Shown piece by piece: positions 43,100 to 50,925 of a stretch of 64,000 nucleotides of DNA. The notes under the pieces were generated by a model. The model had not been told where the DNA came from and did no database searches. It worked only from the letters and a program-made list of their open reading frames with translations. The position numbers and the translations under genes were made by a program. This DNA is from Enterococcus asini ATCC 700915 (GTDB lineage: Bacteria; Bacillota; Bacilli; Lactobacillales; Enterococcaceae): positions 372,001 to 436,000 of the forward strand of contig NZ_ASVU01000002.1 in assembly GCF_000407365.1 (NCBI RefSeq), in the 5' to 3' direction. Positions within the stretch are counted from its first letter, which is position 1. The number at the start of each line of letters is the position of its first letter.

Positions 43100-43648
43100 G
43101 TGGCTGAACCAATCAAAACCCTCGTGGTAACCGGCTATCGCAGCTATGAAATGGGCGTTTTTAAAGAAGACGACCCGAAAATCACAGTTATTAAGAATGT
43201 CCTAAAACAGCGGCTCAAAGACTATCTGGAAGAAGGTTTGGAGTGGTTGTTAATCGGAGGCAATCTAGGGGTGGAAATCTGGGCTGCCCAAGCGGCCTTC
43301 GAACTGCGAGAAGAATACCCGGAATTACGCGTGGGCGTGATTTTTCCTTTTTTAGAATATGGGAATCAATGGAAAGAAAACAATCAAGCATTGTTGCAGA
43401 AGTTGAAAACCCAAGCAGACTTCGTAGAGGCCACCAGTCATAAACCTTATGAAAATCCTGCCCAACTGCGAAATCACACTCGCTTCTTATTGGAACACTC
43501 TGGTGGGGTACTGATGGTTTACGATGAAGAATTTCCCGGAAAAACCCAGTATTTTTTGAAAGATGCCCAGCATTTCGGGGAGAGCTTTCCTTATCAAATT
43601 GATAAAATTACGATGGATGACCTACAAAATGCAAGTTTAGAAGGATAG
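43100..43648 (+). CDS. ypsA: DUF1273 protein (YpsA)
   Basis: 182 residues of the SLOG-related Rossmann-like fold: VVTGYRSYEMGVF, LIGGNLGVEIWAAQ and AFELREEYPELRVGVIFPF are typical. YpsA in Bacillus is linked to cell division; its ligand is unknown. GTG 43100 is the start, behind GGGAAAGGA; the frame continues upstream to 43031 but overlaps recU. It is divergent from recU and immediately before gpsB, the same order as in Bacillus. Confidence 0.92.
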   Translation: MAEPIKTLVVTGYRSYEMGVFKEDDPKITVIKNVLKQRLKDYLEEGLEWLLIGGNLGVEIWAAQAAFELREEYPELRVGVIFPFLEYGNQWKENNQALLQKLKTQADFVEATSHKPYENPAQLRNHTRFLLEHSGGVLMVYDEEFPGKTQYFLKDAQHFGESFPYQIDKITMDDLQNASLEG

Positions 43649-43651
43649 TAT

Positions 43652-43679
43652 TTGATTTCCCTGAGTTTTTTGATAGAAT
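43652..43679 (+). promoter_or_regulatory. gpsB promoter
   Basis: TTGATT (43652-43657), 16-base spacer, TAGAAT (43674-43679). It lies just after the ypsA stop. Confidence 0.6.
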
Positions 43680-43724
43680 AGATAGGAAAGATTACTCTTT
43701 TGAAAAAGTTAATGAGGTGTATAT

Positions 43725-44189
43725 ATGGCAAATTTAAATTACAGTCCAAAAGATATTCTCCAACAAGAATTCAAGACGAAGATGCGGGGCTATGACCCAG
43801 TCGAAGTCGACGAATTTTTGGACAATGTCATTAAAGATTACGAAAGCTACAATAAAGAAATCTTGGCGTTGCAAGAAGAGGCCGACCGTCTCAACGCAAA
43901 AGTAGCGGAATTGTCGAAAAATCAAAGTGCAACACCGACTCGCACTACGCAAGAAGCACCTAAGAGTCAAGTGGTGACCAACTTTGATATTTTGAAACGC
44001 TTGTCCAATTTGGAAAAAGAAGTCTTTGACAAGAAACTCGATCAGGATACTACGACGACGCCAAACGTTGCGCCTGAAACTCGTTCTGCCATTAACAGCG
44101 CCAATTACTTTGCCAAAGAGAAAGAAGTCGTAGTGGAAGAACCAAAAGAAGAAACACCAGAAGACTTGGAAAAAACCCGTCAATTTTAA
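43725..44189 (+). CDS. gpsB: Cell-division protein GpsB
   Basis: Coordinates peptidoglycan synthesis with division by binding PBPs. The 154-residue product has a DivIVA-type N-domain (LNYSPKDILQQEFKTKMRGYDPVEVDEFLD, about 4-33), a coiled coil (about 34-65), a Thr/Pro-rich linker and a second coil (about 85-105); the acidic tail ends before the stop. Longer than the usual about 100-140. GAGGTG precedes the ATG. Next to pbp1A-recU and rnpB. Confidence 0.94.
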   Translation: MANLNYSPKDILQQEFKTKMRGYDPVEVDEFLDNVIKDYESYNKEILALQEEADRLNAKVAELSKNQSATPTRTTQEAPKSQVVTNFDILKRLSNLEKEVFDKKLDQDTTTTPNVAPETRSAINSANYFAKEKEVVVEEPKEETPEDLEKTRQF

Positions 44190-44202
44190 TTCTTGACGAG
44201 AC

Positions 44203-44588
44203 ACTGTGATTTTCGGGCAATCGCGGGCCGGCTTGACCGGTCTGAGGAAAGTCCATGCTCGCACCGGCTGAGATGCTGGTAGTGTTCGTGCCTGGCGAAA
44301 CCATAAGCCAGGGTACCGAGAAATCGGTAACGGCAGGAAAAACACCCTAAGGCTATGCTATGGGTCAGTATCCTTGAAAGTGCCACAGTGACGAAGCGCC
44401 ATTGGAAACAATGGCGGTGGAACGGGGTAAACCCCTCGAGCGAGCAACCCAAACAATGGTAGGGGCGCTTCTTTGACGGAATCAAACGAATACAAGAAGG
44501 CAATGAAATTGCAGATAGATGATTGCCCAAGGTTGTCTCGGACCTGACAGACAACCTGGACAGAACATGGCTTATAGAAAATCACAGT
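44203..44588 (+). ncRNA. rnpB: RNase P RNA, type B
   Basis: RNA subunit that matures tRNA 5' ends. Outer helix P1 forms between 44203-44214 and 44577-44588 (a perfect 12-base complement, ACTGTGATTTTC with GAAAATCACAGT). The universally conserved CR-I (GAGGAAAGTCCATGCTCGCA, from 44244) and CR-V (ACAGAACATGGCTTATAG, from 44560) are both present. Length, about 386 bases, fits the Firmicutes class. Synteny gpsB-rnpB-ypsC is as in Bacillus. End positions are set by P1 and may be off by a few bases. Confidence 0.97.
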
Positions 44589-44603
44589 CTTTCAGGGCGA
44601 TTG

Positions 44604-44653
44604 ACAGGCTCATAGTTGTTTTGTGCAAACGAAACGATTATGGGCCTGTTTTC
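44604..44653 (+). terminator. Terminator after rnpB
   Basis: ACAGGC/GCCTGT (44604-44609 with 44644-44649) plus CATA/TATG and TGTTT/AAAC inner pairing, then Ts. The remaining 44654-44743 shows only the leader of the next gene. Confidence 0.7.
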
Positions 44654-44743
44654 ACGAAAACCAAGCGTTGGGCAGACGGTCTCGGGTTGTTGTCCCTACG
44701 CATGCGATAAATCAACTATCAATTTAAAAAATGAGGGAACAAA

Positions 44744-45919
44744 ATGGAGAAAAATCAAGAATTTTCACTGATTGCCACGGCGGCCGCAGGGTTAGAAGCC
44801 TTAGTCGGCAAAGAACTGCGGGATATGGGCATCGAGTGCCAAGTCGAAAATGGCCGAGCTCGCTTCAAAGGAACCATGGAAGACATCGCCAAAGCAAATC
44901 TTTGGTTGCGCACCGCCGACCGGGTAAAAATCGTAGTGGGAGAATTCGATGCCTTGACCTTCGATGAGCTTTTCGAAAAAGTCAAAGCACTCCCTTGGGA
45001 AGATTTTTTGCCTTTAGACGCGAATTTCCCTGTGGCGGGTCGCTCTATTAAATCGAAATTGTACAGTGTGCCGGATTGCCAAGCGATTACCAAAAAAGCC
45101 ATCGTGGACCGATTGCGGAATTATTACCACCGTCCGGCAAGCGTGCCATTGGCTGAAACCGGGGCTTTGTTCCAATTGGAAGTGGCTTTACTAAAAGACC
45201 ATGTACTAGTGACCTTGGATACTACGGGGCCAAGCTTATTTAAACGGGGCTATCGTCTAGAAAAAGGTGGCGCACCTTTGAAGGAAAATATGGCGGCGGC
45301 TTTGGTGATGTTAACCAACTGGCGCAAGGATCGCCCTTTTGTGGATCCTGTGTGCGGCTCCGGGACTTTGTGTATCGAAGCGGCTTTGATTGGCCACAAT
45401 ATTGCACCAGGTTTTAACCGGAGTTTTGCTTGTGAAGAGTGGGACTGGTTTTCACAAGACGTCATGGACAAAGTCCGGCAAACAGCAGAAGAAGCAGCGG
45501 ATTATGATGTGGAATTGGACATTAGCGGCTATGATATCAGCGGCCCAATGATTGACTTGGCCCAAAAGAATGCGGATGAAATCGGGCTAGGGGACTCCAT
45601 TACCTTTAAGCAGCAAGCGGTGAAAGACTTTAAGACGGACAAGGAATACGGGGTCATCGTAGCCAACCCGCCTTATGGGGAACGTTTGGGGGAAGAAGAA
45701 ACGGTCCGAGTTCTTTATCGGCAAATGGGCCAAGTCTTTAAGCCGTTGACTACTTGGAGCAAGTATATCTTAACCAGTGATTTGCAATTTGAAGAATTTT
45801 ACGGAGCGAAAGCCACGAAAAAACGCAAGCTTTATAACGGAGCTTTGCGCACGGACTTCTTCCAATACTGGGGCACGCGACCACCACGGAAAAACCGGGA
45901 GGAAGCCAGCCATGAATGA
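44744..45919 (+). CDS. ypsC: THUMP-domain RNA methyltransferase (YpsC, RlmL-like)
   Basis: 391 residues. The N-terminal part (about 1-160) is the THUMP/ferredoxin-like RNA-binding region, and the C-terminal part a Rossmann methyltransferase with VDPVCGSGTLCIEAA and the N6/N2-type motif NPPYGERLG. By homology with RlmL N-terminal methyltransferase it is predicted to modify 23S rRNA guanosine (N2). It overlaps the next gene by 8 bases. Confidence 0.92.
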   Translation: MEKNQEFSLIATAAAGLEALVGKELRDMGIECQVENGRARFKGTMEDIAKANLWLRTADRVKIVVGEFDALTFDELFEKVKALPWEDFLPLDANFPVAGRSIKSKLYSVPDCQAITKKAIVDRLRNYYHRPASVPLAETGALFQLEVALLKDHVLVTLDTTGPSLFKRGYRLEKGGAPLKENMAAALVMLTNWRKDRPFVDPVCGSGTLCIEAALIGHNIAPGFNRSFACEEWDWFSQDVMDKVRQTAEEAADYDVELDISGYDISGPMIDLAQKNADEIGLGDSITFKQQAVKDFKTDKEYGVIVANPPYGERLGEEETVRVLYRQMGQVFKPLTTWSKYILTSDLQFEEFYGAKATKKRKLYNGALRTDFFQYWGTRPPRKNREEASHE

Positions 45920-46580
45920 AGCCCAATTACAAGAAGTAATGGCTCAAATAGCCGGCATTATGGACTACGCAAAACAACATTTGGCCCACGACGGTAGCGG
46001 GCATGGTTATGACCATGCCCAGCGTGTGGCTCATTTGGCAGAAAAAATCTTGGCCCATACGGAAGAATCCGTGGATGCCACGGTAGTCTTGGCGGCTTGC
46101 TACTTACACGATACGATTGATGACAAAGTGGTAGCCGATGTGGAGGCAGCCACAGAAGATCTGCGGGAATTTTTAGGTACACAGGGGTTGAGCGGAGAAC
46201 AAGTCTTAGAGATTCTTTTGATTATTGACAATTTGTCTTTTTCAAAACAATACTTTGGCAACAGTCTGCCACTACCTTTAACCGGACAAATCGTCCAAGA
46301 CGCAGACCGCTTAGAGGCTTTAGGAGCGATGGGGTTACTGCGGACGGCTTATTTTGGTGGTTACAGTGGGCATCCTTTACACGATCCAAATATGGAACCA
46401 AAGAAATTTACCTCCAAAGGCGAGTATCGCCAAGGAACGACAGTTATCAATCACGTCTATGAAAAATTGTTTTTATTAGTCGATCTGATGAACACGCCTT
46501 ATGGGAAACAAGAAGGCCTACGCCGGAAGCAATTCATGGAGGACTTTCTCACAGAGTTCTATCAAGAATGGGATATTTGA
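45912..46580 (+). CDS. HD-domain hydrolase
   Basis: 222-residue metal-dependent phosphohydrolase. The HD motif is His30 (SGHGYDHAQRVAHLA, about 29-43), with ACYLHDTIDDK the HD pair and QDADRLEALGAMG a later Asp ligand. Relatives hydrolyse nucleotides; substrate unknown. ATG 45912 lies within the end of ypsC and follows GGGAGG. Coupled translation. Confidence 0.88.
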   Translation: MNEAQLQEVMAQIAGIMDYAKQHLAHDGSGHGYDHAQRVAHLAEKILAHTEESVDATVVLAACYLHDTIDDKVVADVEAATEDLREFLGTQGLSGEQVLEILLIIDNLSFSKQYFGNSLPLPLTGQIVQDADRLEALGAMGLLRTAYFGGYSGHPLHDPNMEPKKFTSKGEYRQGTTVINHVYEKLFLLVDLMNTPYGKQEGLRRKQFMEDFLTEFYQEWDI

Positions 46581-46657
46581 AAATTTTTTAATGCTAAGGT
46601 GTATTGTTTCTTTTTTTCGACGCCATCCCCTATAATCGGGGTAGGGAGTTGAAGAGC

Positions 46658-47014
46658 ATGTTTTACCAGAAAGCATATAAGGTAGATGAAATGGCCAGGG
46701 TGTTGGCCAATGTGTCCGAATGTTTTTTTATCATTCAGGGCCATTTTATTAATAAGGAGTATCGCGTGGCGGTTTACAAATACGACCACGAGTATTTTTT
46801 GCTCCGAGATCATCGTATTTTTTTGAATACCGCCAAGACGAAAGGGCAAATCGCCGGGGATGAAAACCTAGTGTTGCCTTATATTGAGGAAGCCCTGGAA
46901 GAAAATAAATACCTTTTAATCGATAAGGCGTATTTGCGTTTGGAATTAGCCATTTTGGATAAAATGTCGAAACACAATGGCATTGATATCCAGTATTTCG
47001 AATTTGTCGATTAG
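46658..47014 (+). CDS. Hypothetical protein, 118 residues
   Basis: Not recognised. Soluble and mixed in charge, with aromatic-rich stretches (CFFIIQGHFINKEYRVAVYKYDHEYFLLRD) that look like beta strands, and a helical C-terminal half. ATG 46658 follows GGGAG about nine bases upstream; TATAAT at 46631-46636 may be its -10. It is separated from the HD gene and ends with a terminator. Function unknown. Confidence 0.65.
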   Translation: MFYQKAYKVDEMARVLANVSECFFIIQGHFINKEYRVAVYKYDHEYFLLRDHRIFLNTAKTKGQIAGDENLVLPYIEEALEENKYLLIDKAYLRLELAILDKMSKHNGIDIQYFEFVD

Positions 47015-47065
47015 GGAGGATTAGGAAGTAGGCAGCTTCCGGGTTCGGATTTTATTTAACCAAAC

Positions 47066-47099
47066 AAAAAGGCCGGGGCACGTGTGTCCCGACCTTTTC
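47066..47099. terminator. Bidirectional terminator
   Basis: AAGGCCGGGGCAC pairs with GTGTCCCGACCTT with a few mismatches; it has A and T runs outside, between convergent genes. Confidence 0.75.
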
Positions 47100-47116
47100 T
47101 TGCGTATTGTAAAAAA

Positions 47117-47437
47117 TTATTGGTGGCGTATTTTGTAAATCCGACGCCAAGCCCGAATCAAGTTTAAAGCGACTAAGATGATGCCAATTACCAGTCCAAT
47201 ATAAAGCGTCCAAACAGGCGCGCCTAACGCATGGGTAACCGCCGTCCAGTCTTTTACCGCTGCTTCGTGAAAGGCATACTGAATCACTTGAAAACAAAAA
47301 GCGCTTAAAAAGCCGGCGATAATAAAGAGCACAAAGCCGATATAAGAAACCTCGCTCCGCTTGCGAAAAATCGCAAAGCCCGCATAAAGGATAAGTAGCG
47401 CCACTGGTACCCCGTAGGCAAAATATGGATTTAACAT
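47117..47437 (-). CDS. Three-segment membrane protein of unknown function
   Basis: 106 residues with hydrophobic segments near 8-25, 33-53 and 74-95 and a basic C-terminal tail (RAWRRIYKIRHQ). Not recognised beyond a small membrane protein. AGGGGG lies upstream; ATG 47437 has good spacing, whereas an in-frame GTG at 47446 is too close to it. It is divergent from the helicase gene. Confidence 0.7.
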   Translation of the reverse strand: MLNPYFAYGVPVALLILYAGFAIFRKRSEVSYIGFVLFIIAGFLSAFCFQVIQYAFHEAAVKDWTAVTHALGAPVWTLYIGLVIGIILVALNLIRAWRRIYKIRHQ

Positions 47438-47579
47438 CTTGGACACCCCCTGTAATCATCATACTTCATTTTAGGGGATTAGGAAAATATCTCGCCGGTG
47501 AAAATGAAAAGAAAATTCGCCAGAGATGCACAAATATGCTATAATGCCAAGGATTGCCAAAAGAAAGAAGGTGGAGCAA

Positions 47580-48932
47580 ATGACCTTTGAAACATTTGAA
47601 TTCAAACCATTTATCACAAACGCCCTGAAAGAACTAGGCTTTTCCCAACCTACGGAAGTCCAACAACGATTGATTCCTTTGATCCAGAAGAAAAAAAGTG
47701 TGGTGGGCCAATCCCAAACCGGTACCGGGAAGACCCATACGTTTTTGTTACCCTTAATGGATCGGATCGATCCTACGAAAAATGAAGTCCAAGTCGTAGT
47801 GACCGCCCCAAGCCGGGAGTTGGCCACCCAGATTTACCAAGCAGCTAAACAAATTGCCGGCTTCTCTGATCCTTTGATTCGCGTGACGAATTTTGTGGGG
47901 GGAACGGATAAAAAACGCCAAATCGAGCGCCTGCAACATCAACAACCCCATATCGTAATCGGTACGCCGGGACGGATTTTGGACTTGTTGAATGAACAAG
48001 CTTTGGACATTCACACGGCTAATGCTTTTGTAGTGGATGAAGCGGACATGACCTTAGATATGGGCTTTTTAGCAGAAGTCGACCAAATCGCTGGTCGCTT
48101 ACCGGAAAGACTCCAAATTTTGGTCTTTTCTGCCACGATTCCAGAAAAACTGCGTCCTTTCTTGAAGAAATACATGCAAAATCCGATTATCGAGGAAATC
48201 AAGCCGAAAGCAGTCCTTTCTGAAACCATCGAAAACTGGTTGGTTTCCACTAAAGGACGCAATACCAATCAACAGATTTACCAACTGTTGACCATGGGAC
48301 AGCCGTACTTGGCCATTGTTTTTGCGAATACGAAGCAAAAAGTGGATGAAATCACCGACTACTTGAAGAATCAAGGCCTAAAAGTCGCGAAGATTCACGG
48401 GGATATCACTCCGCGGGAACGTAAACGCATCATGCGTCAAGTGCAAAATATGGACTACCAATACGTGGTGGCCACCGATTTAGCAGCTCGGGGCATTGAT
48501 ATCGAAGGCGTTTCCCATGTGATCAACGCCGAATTGCCTAGTGATTTGGAATTCTTCATTCACCGAGTGGGCCGGACTGGACGTAATGGCTTGCCTGGAA
48601 CGGCGATTACTTTGTACGATCCTGCCGATGAAGCTAGCATCATTGCTTTGGAAAAAATCGGCGTAACTTTTGAACCAAAAGAGCTGAAAAACGGCGAATT
48701 GGTTGATAGCTACGACCGCAACCGTCGGAAAAAACGGGAAAAGAGCAAAGACGAGTTGGATCCCACGTTAATCGGCTTGGTGAAAAAGAAGAAAAAGAAA
48801 ATCAAGCCTGGTTATAAGAAGAAAATCCAACGAGCAGTGGATGATAGCAATCGACAAAAACGTAAAATCGAACGGCGTCAACAAACAAGAACCGCTCGCA
48901 AACACAAAAAACGTTCCACTGATGGACAATAA
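47580..48932 (+). CDS. cshB: DEAD-box RNA helicase, CshB-like
   Basis: ATP-dependent RNA helicase of the cold-shock/RNA-decay class. The 450-residue product has the Q motif (FSQPTEVQ), Walker A SQTGTGKT, DEAD (VDEADMTLD), SAT and the C-terminal HRVGRTGRNG. The last 55 residues are lysine/arginine-rich, a probable RNA-binding tail. ATG 47580 follows AGGTGGAG. An extended -10 (TGCTATAAT at 47537-47545) lies upstream. Resembles Bacillus CshB (YqfR) more than CshA. Confidence 0.92.
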   Translation: MTFETFEFKPFITNALKELGFSQPTEVQQRLIPLIQKKKSVVGQSQTGTGKTHTFLLPLMDRIDPTKNEVQVVVTAPSRELATQIYQAAKQIAGFSDPLIRVTNFVGGTDKKRQIERLQHQQPHIVIGTPGRILDLLNEQALDIHTANAFVVDEADMTLDMGFLAEVDQIAGRLPERLQILVFSATIPEKLRPFLKKYMQNPIIEEIKPKAVLSETIENWLVSTKGRNTNQQIYQLLTMGQPYLAIVFANTKQKVDEITDYLKNQGLKVAKIHGDITPRERKRIMRQVQNMDYQYVVATDLAARGIDIEGVSHVINAELPSDLEFFIHRVGRTGRNGLPGTAITLYDPADEASIIALEKIGVTFEPKELKNGELVDSYDRNRRKKREKSKDELDPTLIGLVKKKKKKIKPGYKKKIQRAVDDSNRQKRKIERRQQTRTARKHKKRSTDGQ

Positions 48933-48943
48933 AATTAGAAACA

Positions 48944-48974
48944 CAAAAAGCCGAGAAATTTCTCGGCTTTTTTG
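48944..48974. terminator. Terminator after the helicase gene
   Basis: AGCCGAGAAA pairs perfectly with TTTCTCGGCT, with flanking A and T runs. Confidence 0.9.
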
Positions 48975-49018
48975 TATGCTATGATAGTTTCCTTTGAGTG
49001 AGGCAACACGGGCTAAAA

Positions 49019-49465
49019 CTAGTAGTCTTTAAAACGTTTTTCCATAGTGATACAGAGAAGGCCATCTTCATAGAAGGGGTCACCAAAAGGCTGGTAGCCG
49101 AGTTTTTCGTAAAAGCCTTGAGCGCTGGCTTCGGCACTTAGGACGCTGCCCAAGTAGCCTTCTTTTTGCGCTTTGGCTTCATAGTCTACTAATAATTGCT
49201 GGCCGATTCCTTGTTTGCGATAGGCTTTGGCTACACAAAAACGATCCGGGCGAATCCAGTTAGCACGCTTGCTATCCCTTTGATAACGAATGGTGGCAAT
49301 CGGGATTTGTCCATCAAACATCACAAAAAAGTCCGGTTGCTGTTTATCCAATTCATCGAATTCTAATTCCGCTGGGATGCCTTGCTCTAGCACAAAGACT
49401 TGATAGCGTAGATAAAAGGCGGCTGCTTGCAGCCAAGAGTCGTTGCCAAAGACTTGTCTTTTCAT
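49019..49465 (-). CDS. GNAT-family N-acetyltransferase (ElaA-like)
   Basis: 148 residues. The acetyl-CoA loop is KQGIGQQLL within FCVAKAYRKQGIGQQLLVDYEAKA, with FYEKLGYQPFGDPFYEDG near the end as in the ElaA group. LRYQVFVLEQGI at the start is typical. ACAGGAGC precedes the ATG. Substrate unknown. Divergent from the SUMF1-like gene. Confidence 0.88.
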   Translation of the reverse strand: MKRQVFGNDSWLQAAAFYLRYQVFVLEQGIPAELEFDELDKQQPDFFVMFDGQIPIATIRYQRDSKRANWIRPDRFCVAKAYRKQGIGQQLLVDYEAKAQKEGYLGSVLSAEASAQGFYEKLGYQPFGDPFYEDGLLCITMEKRFKDY

Positions 49466-49534
49466 TTTTGCTCCTGTCCTGATTGAGTCGTGGTATACTT
49501 AATGATAACAGATTGGAATAAGGGAGTCAGTAGG

Positions 49535-50590
49535 ATGAATTTATTTGAGATGATGGAATGGAGCAATTGGAAGAAGTTAACCGATGAGGCCATGTTACAA
49601 GTGATTGGCAAGGTGTTGATGTACTTTGTCAGCCCCTTAAAACTGGTGACAGACATTCGTTTGGTGGATTTTGAATTAGCCGGCGTGAAATGTCGCACGG
49701 CGGAATTAGCCATTGACGGGGATTTGTTTGTCTTCGTGCCGGGAAATCAAGAAGCGATTCTTGGTTGGGACTTAGGCGTGGAAGGCATCAATGCTACGGC
49801 TTGGGCACCGCCATTTCCTGAAGAAAAATCCTTGTTGACCCAACAGTTGCTTACAGAATTTGGCTTGGAAACCGAAGAACAATGGGATCAATTCGTCAAC
49901 CTTTACACCACGCCTTTGCGTAAAGTCGCCATCGCTCCGATGTTGGTGGAAAAATACGCGCTCCCTGTAGGAACAAAGTATCTAGGCGACTTGGATACGG
50001 TCACTGGGGAATTCAACGGGGATGTGGGGGGATTTGCCGAAGCGGAAACAGCGGTCCGAGAACTTTTTACCCCTCCTACAAGCTTTGAAGAGAGTTTGAA
50101 TTTCAGTCTGCCGGAAAAAGCCGAAATCGGTGAAAAGTATTATTTGGAGCTGTCGGCTGATTTGGAAAGCTACCATGTTTTTGAGCGGCGCTTTAAAACT
50201 CAAGAGGAAATCATCAAAGGCATCCGCAAAGAAGGGTTCCGTCTTTTAACGGAAGATCAATGGGAATACGCTGTCGGTGGTGGCACCCGGCGTTTGTTCC
50301 GCTGGGGCAATGACCTAGACAGTGACGACTCTTACTGGGGGCGCCAAGTCAGAGCCTTCTTGCAAGGTGCCAATATGTTTGGTCTTATAATCGATGATTC
50401 CTTGAAGCGGTATGAAATTACGCGAGAGTCCCAGTTAAAACTAGATCACTGGGAAACTACAGGGATTCCTTTGCTAGACTTTTTACCTTTGGCCACTTAT
50501 TTCCGTGCGCCGCGACAGTTAGAAAAAACGGAGTCCTTGCCATTAGATGAATTCTTGTTTCGCCGGGCCGTGGTAATCGACCGGAAGTAA
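49535..50590 (+). CDS. Protein of unknown function with a SUMF1/FGE-like C-terminal motif
   Basis: 351 residues. The N-terminal two-thirds are not recognised. About residues 236-260 read FRLLTEDQWEYAVGGGTRRLFRWGN, which fits the sulfatase-modifying-factor/C-type-lectin-like pattern RLPTEAEWEYA...WGN; about 285-296 ANMFGLIIDDSL recalls the later NxFGL motif. FGE copper-binding cysteines are not visible, so true formylglycine formation is unlikely. GGGAG lies upstream of ATG 49535. It ends 55 bases before the alaS leader promoter. Function unknown. Confidence 0.75.
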   Translation: MNLFEMMEWSNWKKLTDEAMLQVIGKVLMYFVSPLKLVTDIRLVDFELAGVKCRTAELAIDGDLFVFVPGNQEAILGWDLGVEGINATAWAPPFPEEKSLLTQQLLTEFGLETEEQWDQFVNLYTTPLRKVAIAPMLVEKYALPVGTKYLGDLDTVTGEFNGDVGGFAEAETAVRELFTPPTSFEESLNFSLPEKAEIGEKYYLELSADLESYHVFERRFKTQEEIIKGIRKEGFRLLTEDQWEYAVGGGTRRLFRWGNDLDSDDSYWGRQVRAFLQGANMFGLIIDDSLKRYEITRESQLKLDHWETTGIPLLDFLPLATYFRAPRQLEKTESLPLDEFLFRRAVVIDRK

Positions 50591-50645
50591 GGGAGTTGTG
50601 GTTCCTTTTTACAAGGGAGCAGAAGGCTTACGACGGGATTTTCCG

Positions 50646-50674
50646 TTGACATTTTCTGAAACATCTTCTATACT
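50646..50674 (+). promoter_or_regulatory. alaS promoter
   Basis: A perfect TTGACA (50646-50651), 17-base spacer and TATACT (50669-50674). It is upstream of the T-box leader. Confidence 0.9.
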
Positions 50675-50680
50675 TTACAA

Positions 50681-50894
50681 AGACAAAAGGCCATAATCAA
50701 AAGGTCCCTTCTTCACAGAAAGCTCTCAAAAGCTGAGATGAGAGCAAGAAGGCTTTGTGATTGCTCCCTTTTTGACTTGCGGTAAAACGCAACGGTCCTC
50801 ACCGTTATCGAGCTTAAGAGGTAATGCACGACAGCATTGCAACCAAGGTGGTACCGCGTTGACACGTCCTTGGTCTGCAAGGCTGTCTTTTTTT
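50681..50894 (+). promoter_or_regulatory. T-box riboswitch, alanine (tRNA-Ala sensor)
   Basis: Leader that reads uncharged tRNA. The T-box sequence AAGGTGGTACCGCG spans 50845-50858; its TGGT (50849-50852) can pair with the ACCA end of tRNA-Ala. Stem I is built from TCAAAAG (50697-50703) and CTTTTTGA (50768-50775) at the base, with inner pairing higher up; GCT at 50763-50765 lies on the 3' side of the internal loop and is the likely alanine specifier codon. The following terminator competes with an antiterminator made with CCAAGG/CCTTGG. Uncharged tRNA-Ala stabilises the antiterminator and raises alaS expression. Confidence 0.92.
50861..50894 (+). terminator. Regulated terminator of the alaS leader
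   Basis: GACA-x3-CCTTG (50861-50872) pairs with CAAGG-x-TGTC (50878-50887), followed by a seven-T run. This is the default-off arm of the T-box. Confidence 0.85.
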
Positions 50895-50925
50895 ATCCAA
50901 TAATTTTAGAAAGTAGGCTATTTTC

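Noticed and set aside
43734-44345. 203-codon minus-strand open frame over gpsB and the RNase P RNA
   Set aside because: Antisense to gpsB and rnpB, with composition typical of a shadow frame.
44590-44710. 63-codon plus-strand open frame after rnpB
   Set aside because: Overlaps the RNase P RNA and its terminator; no ribosome site.
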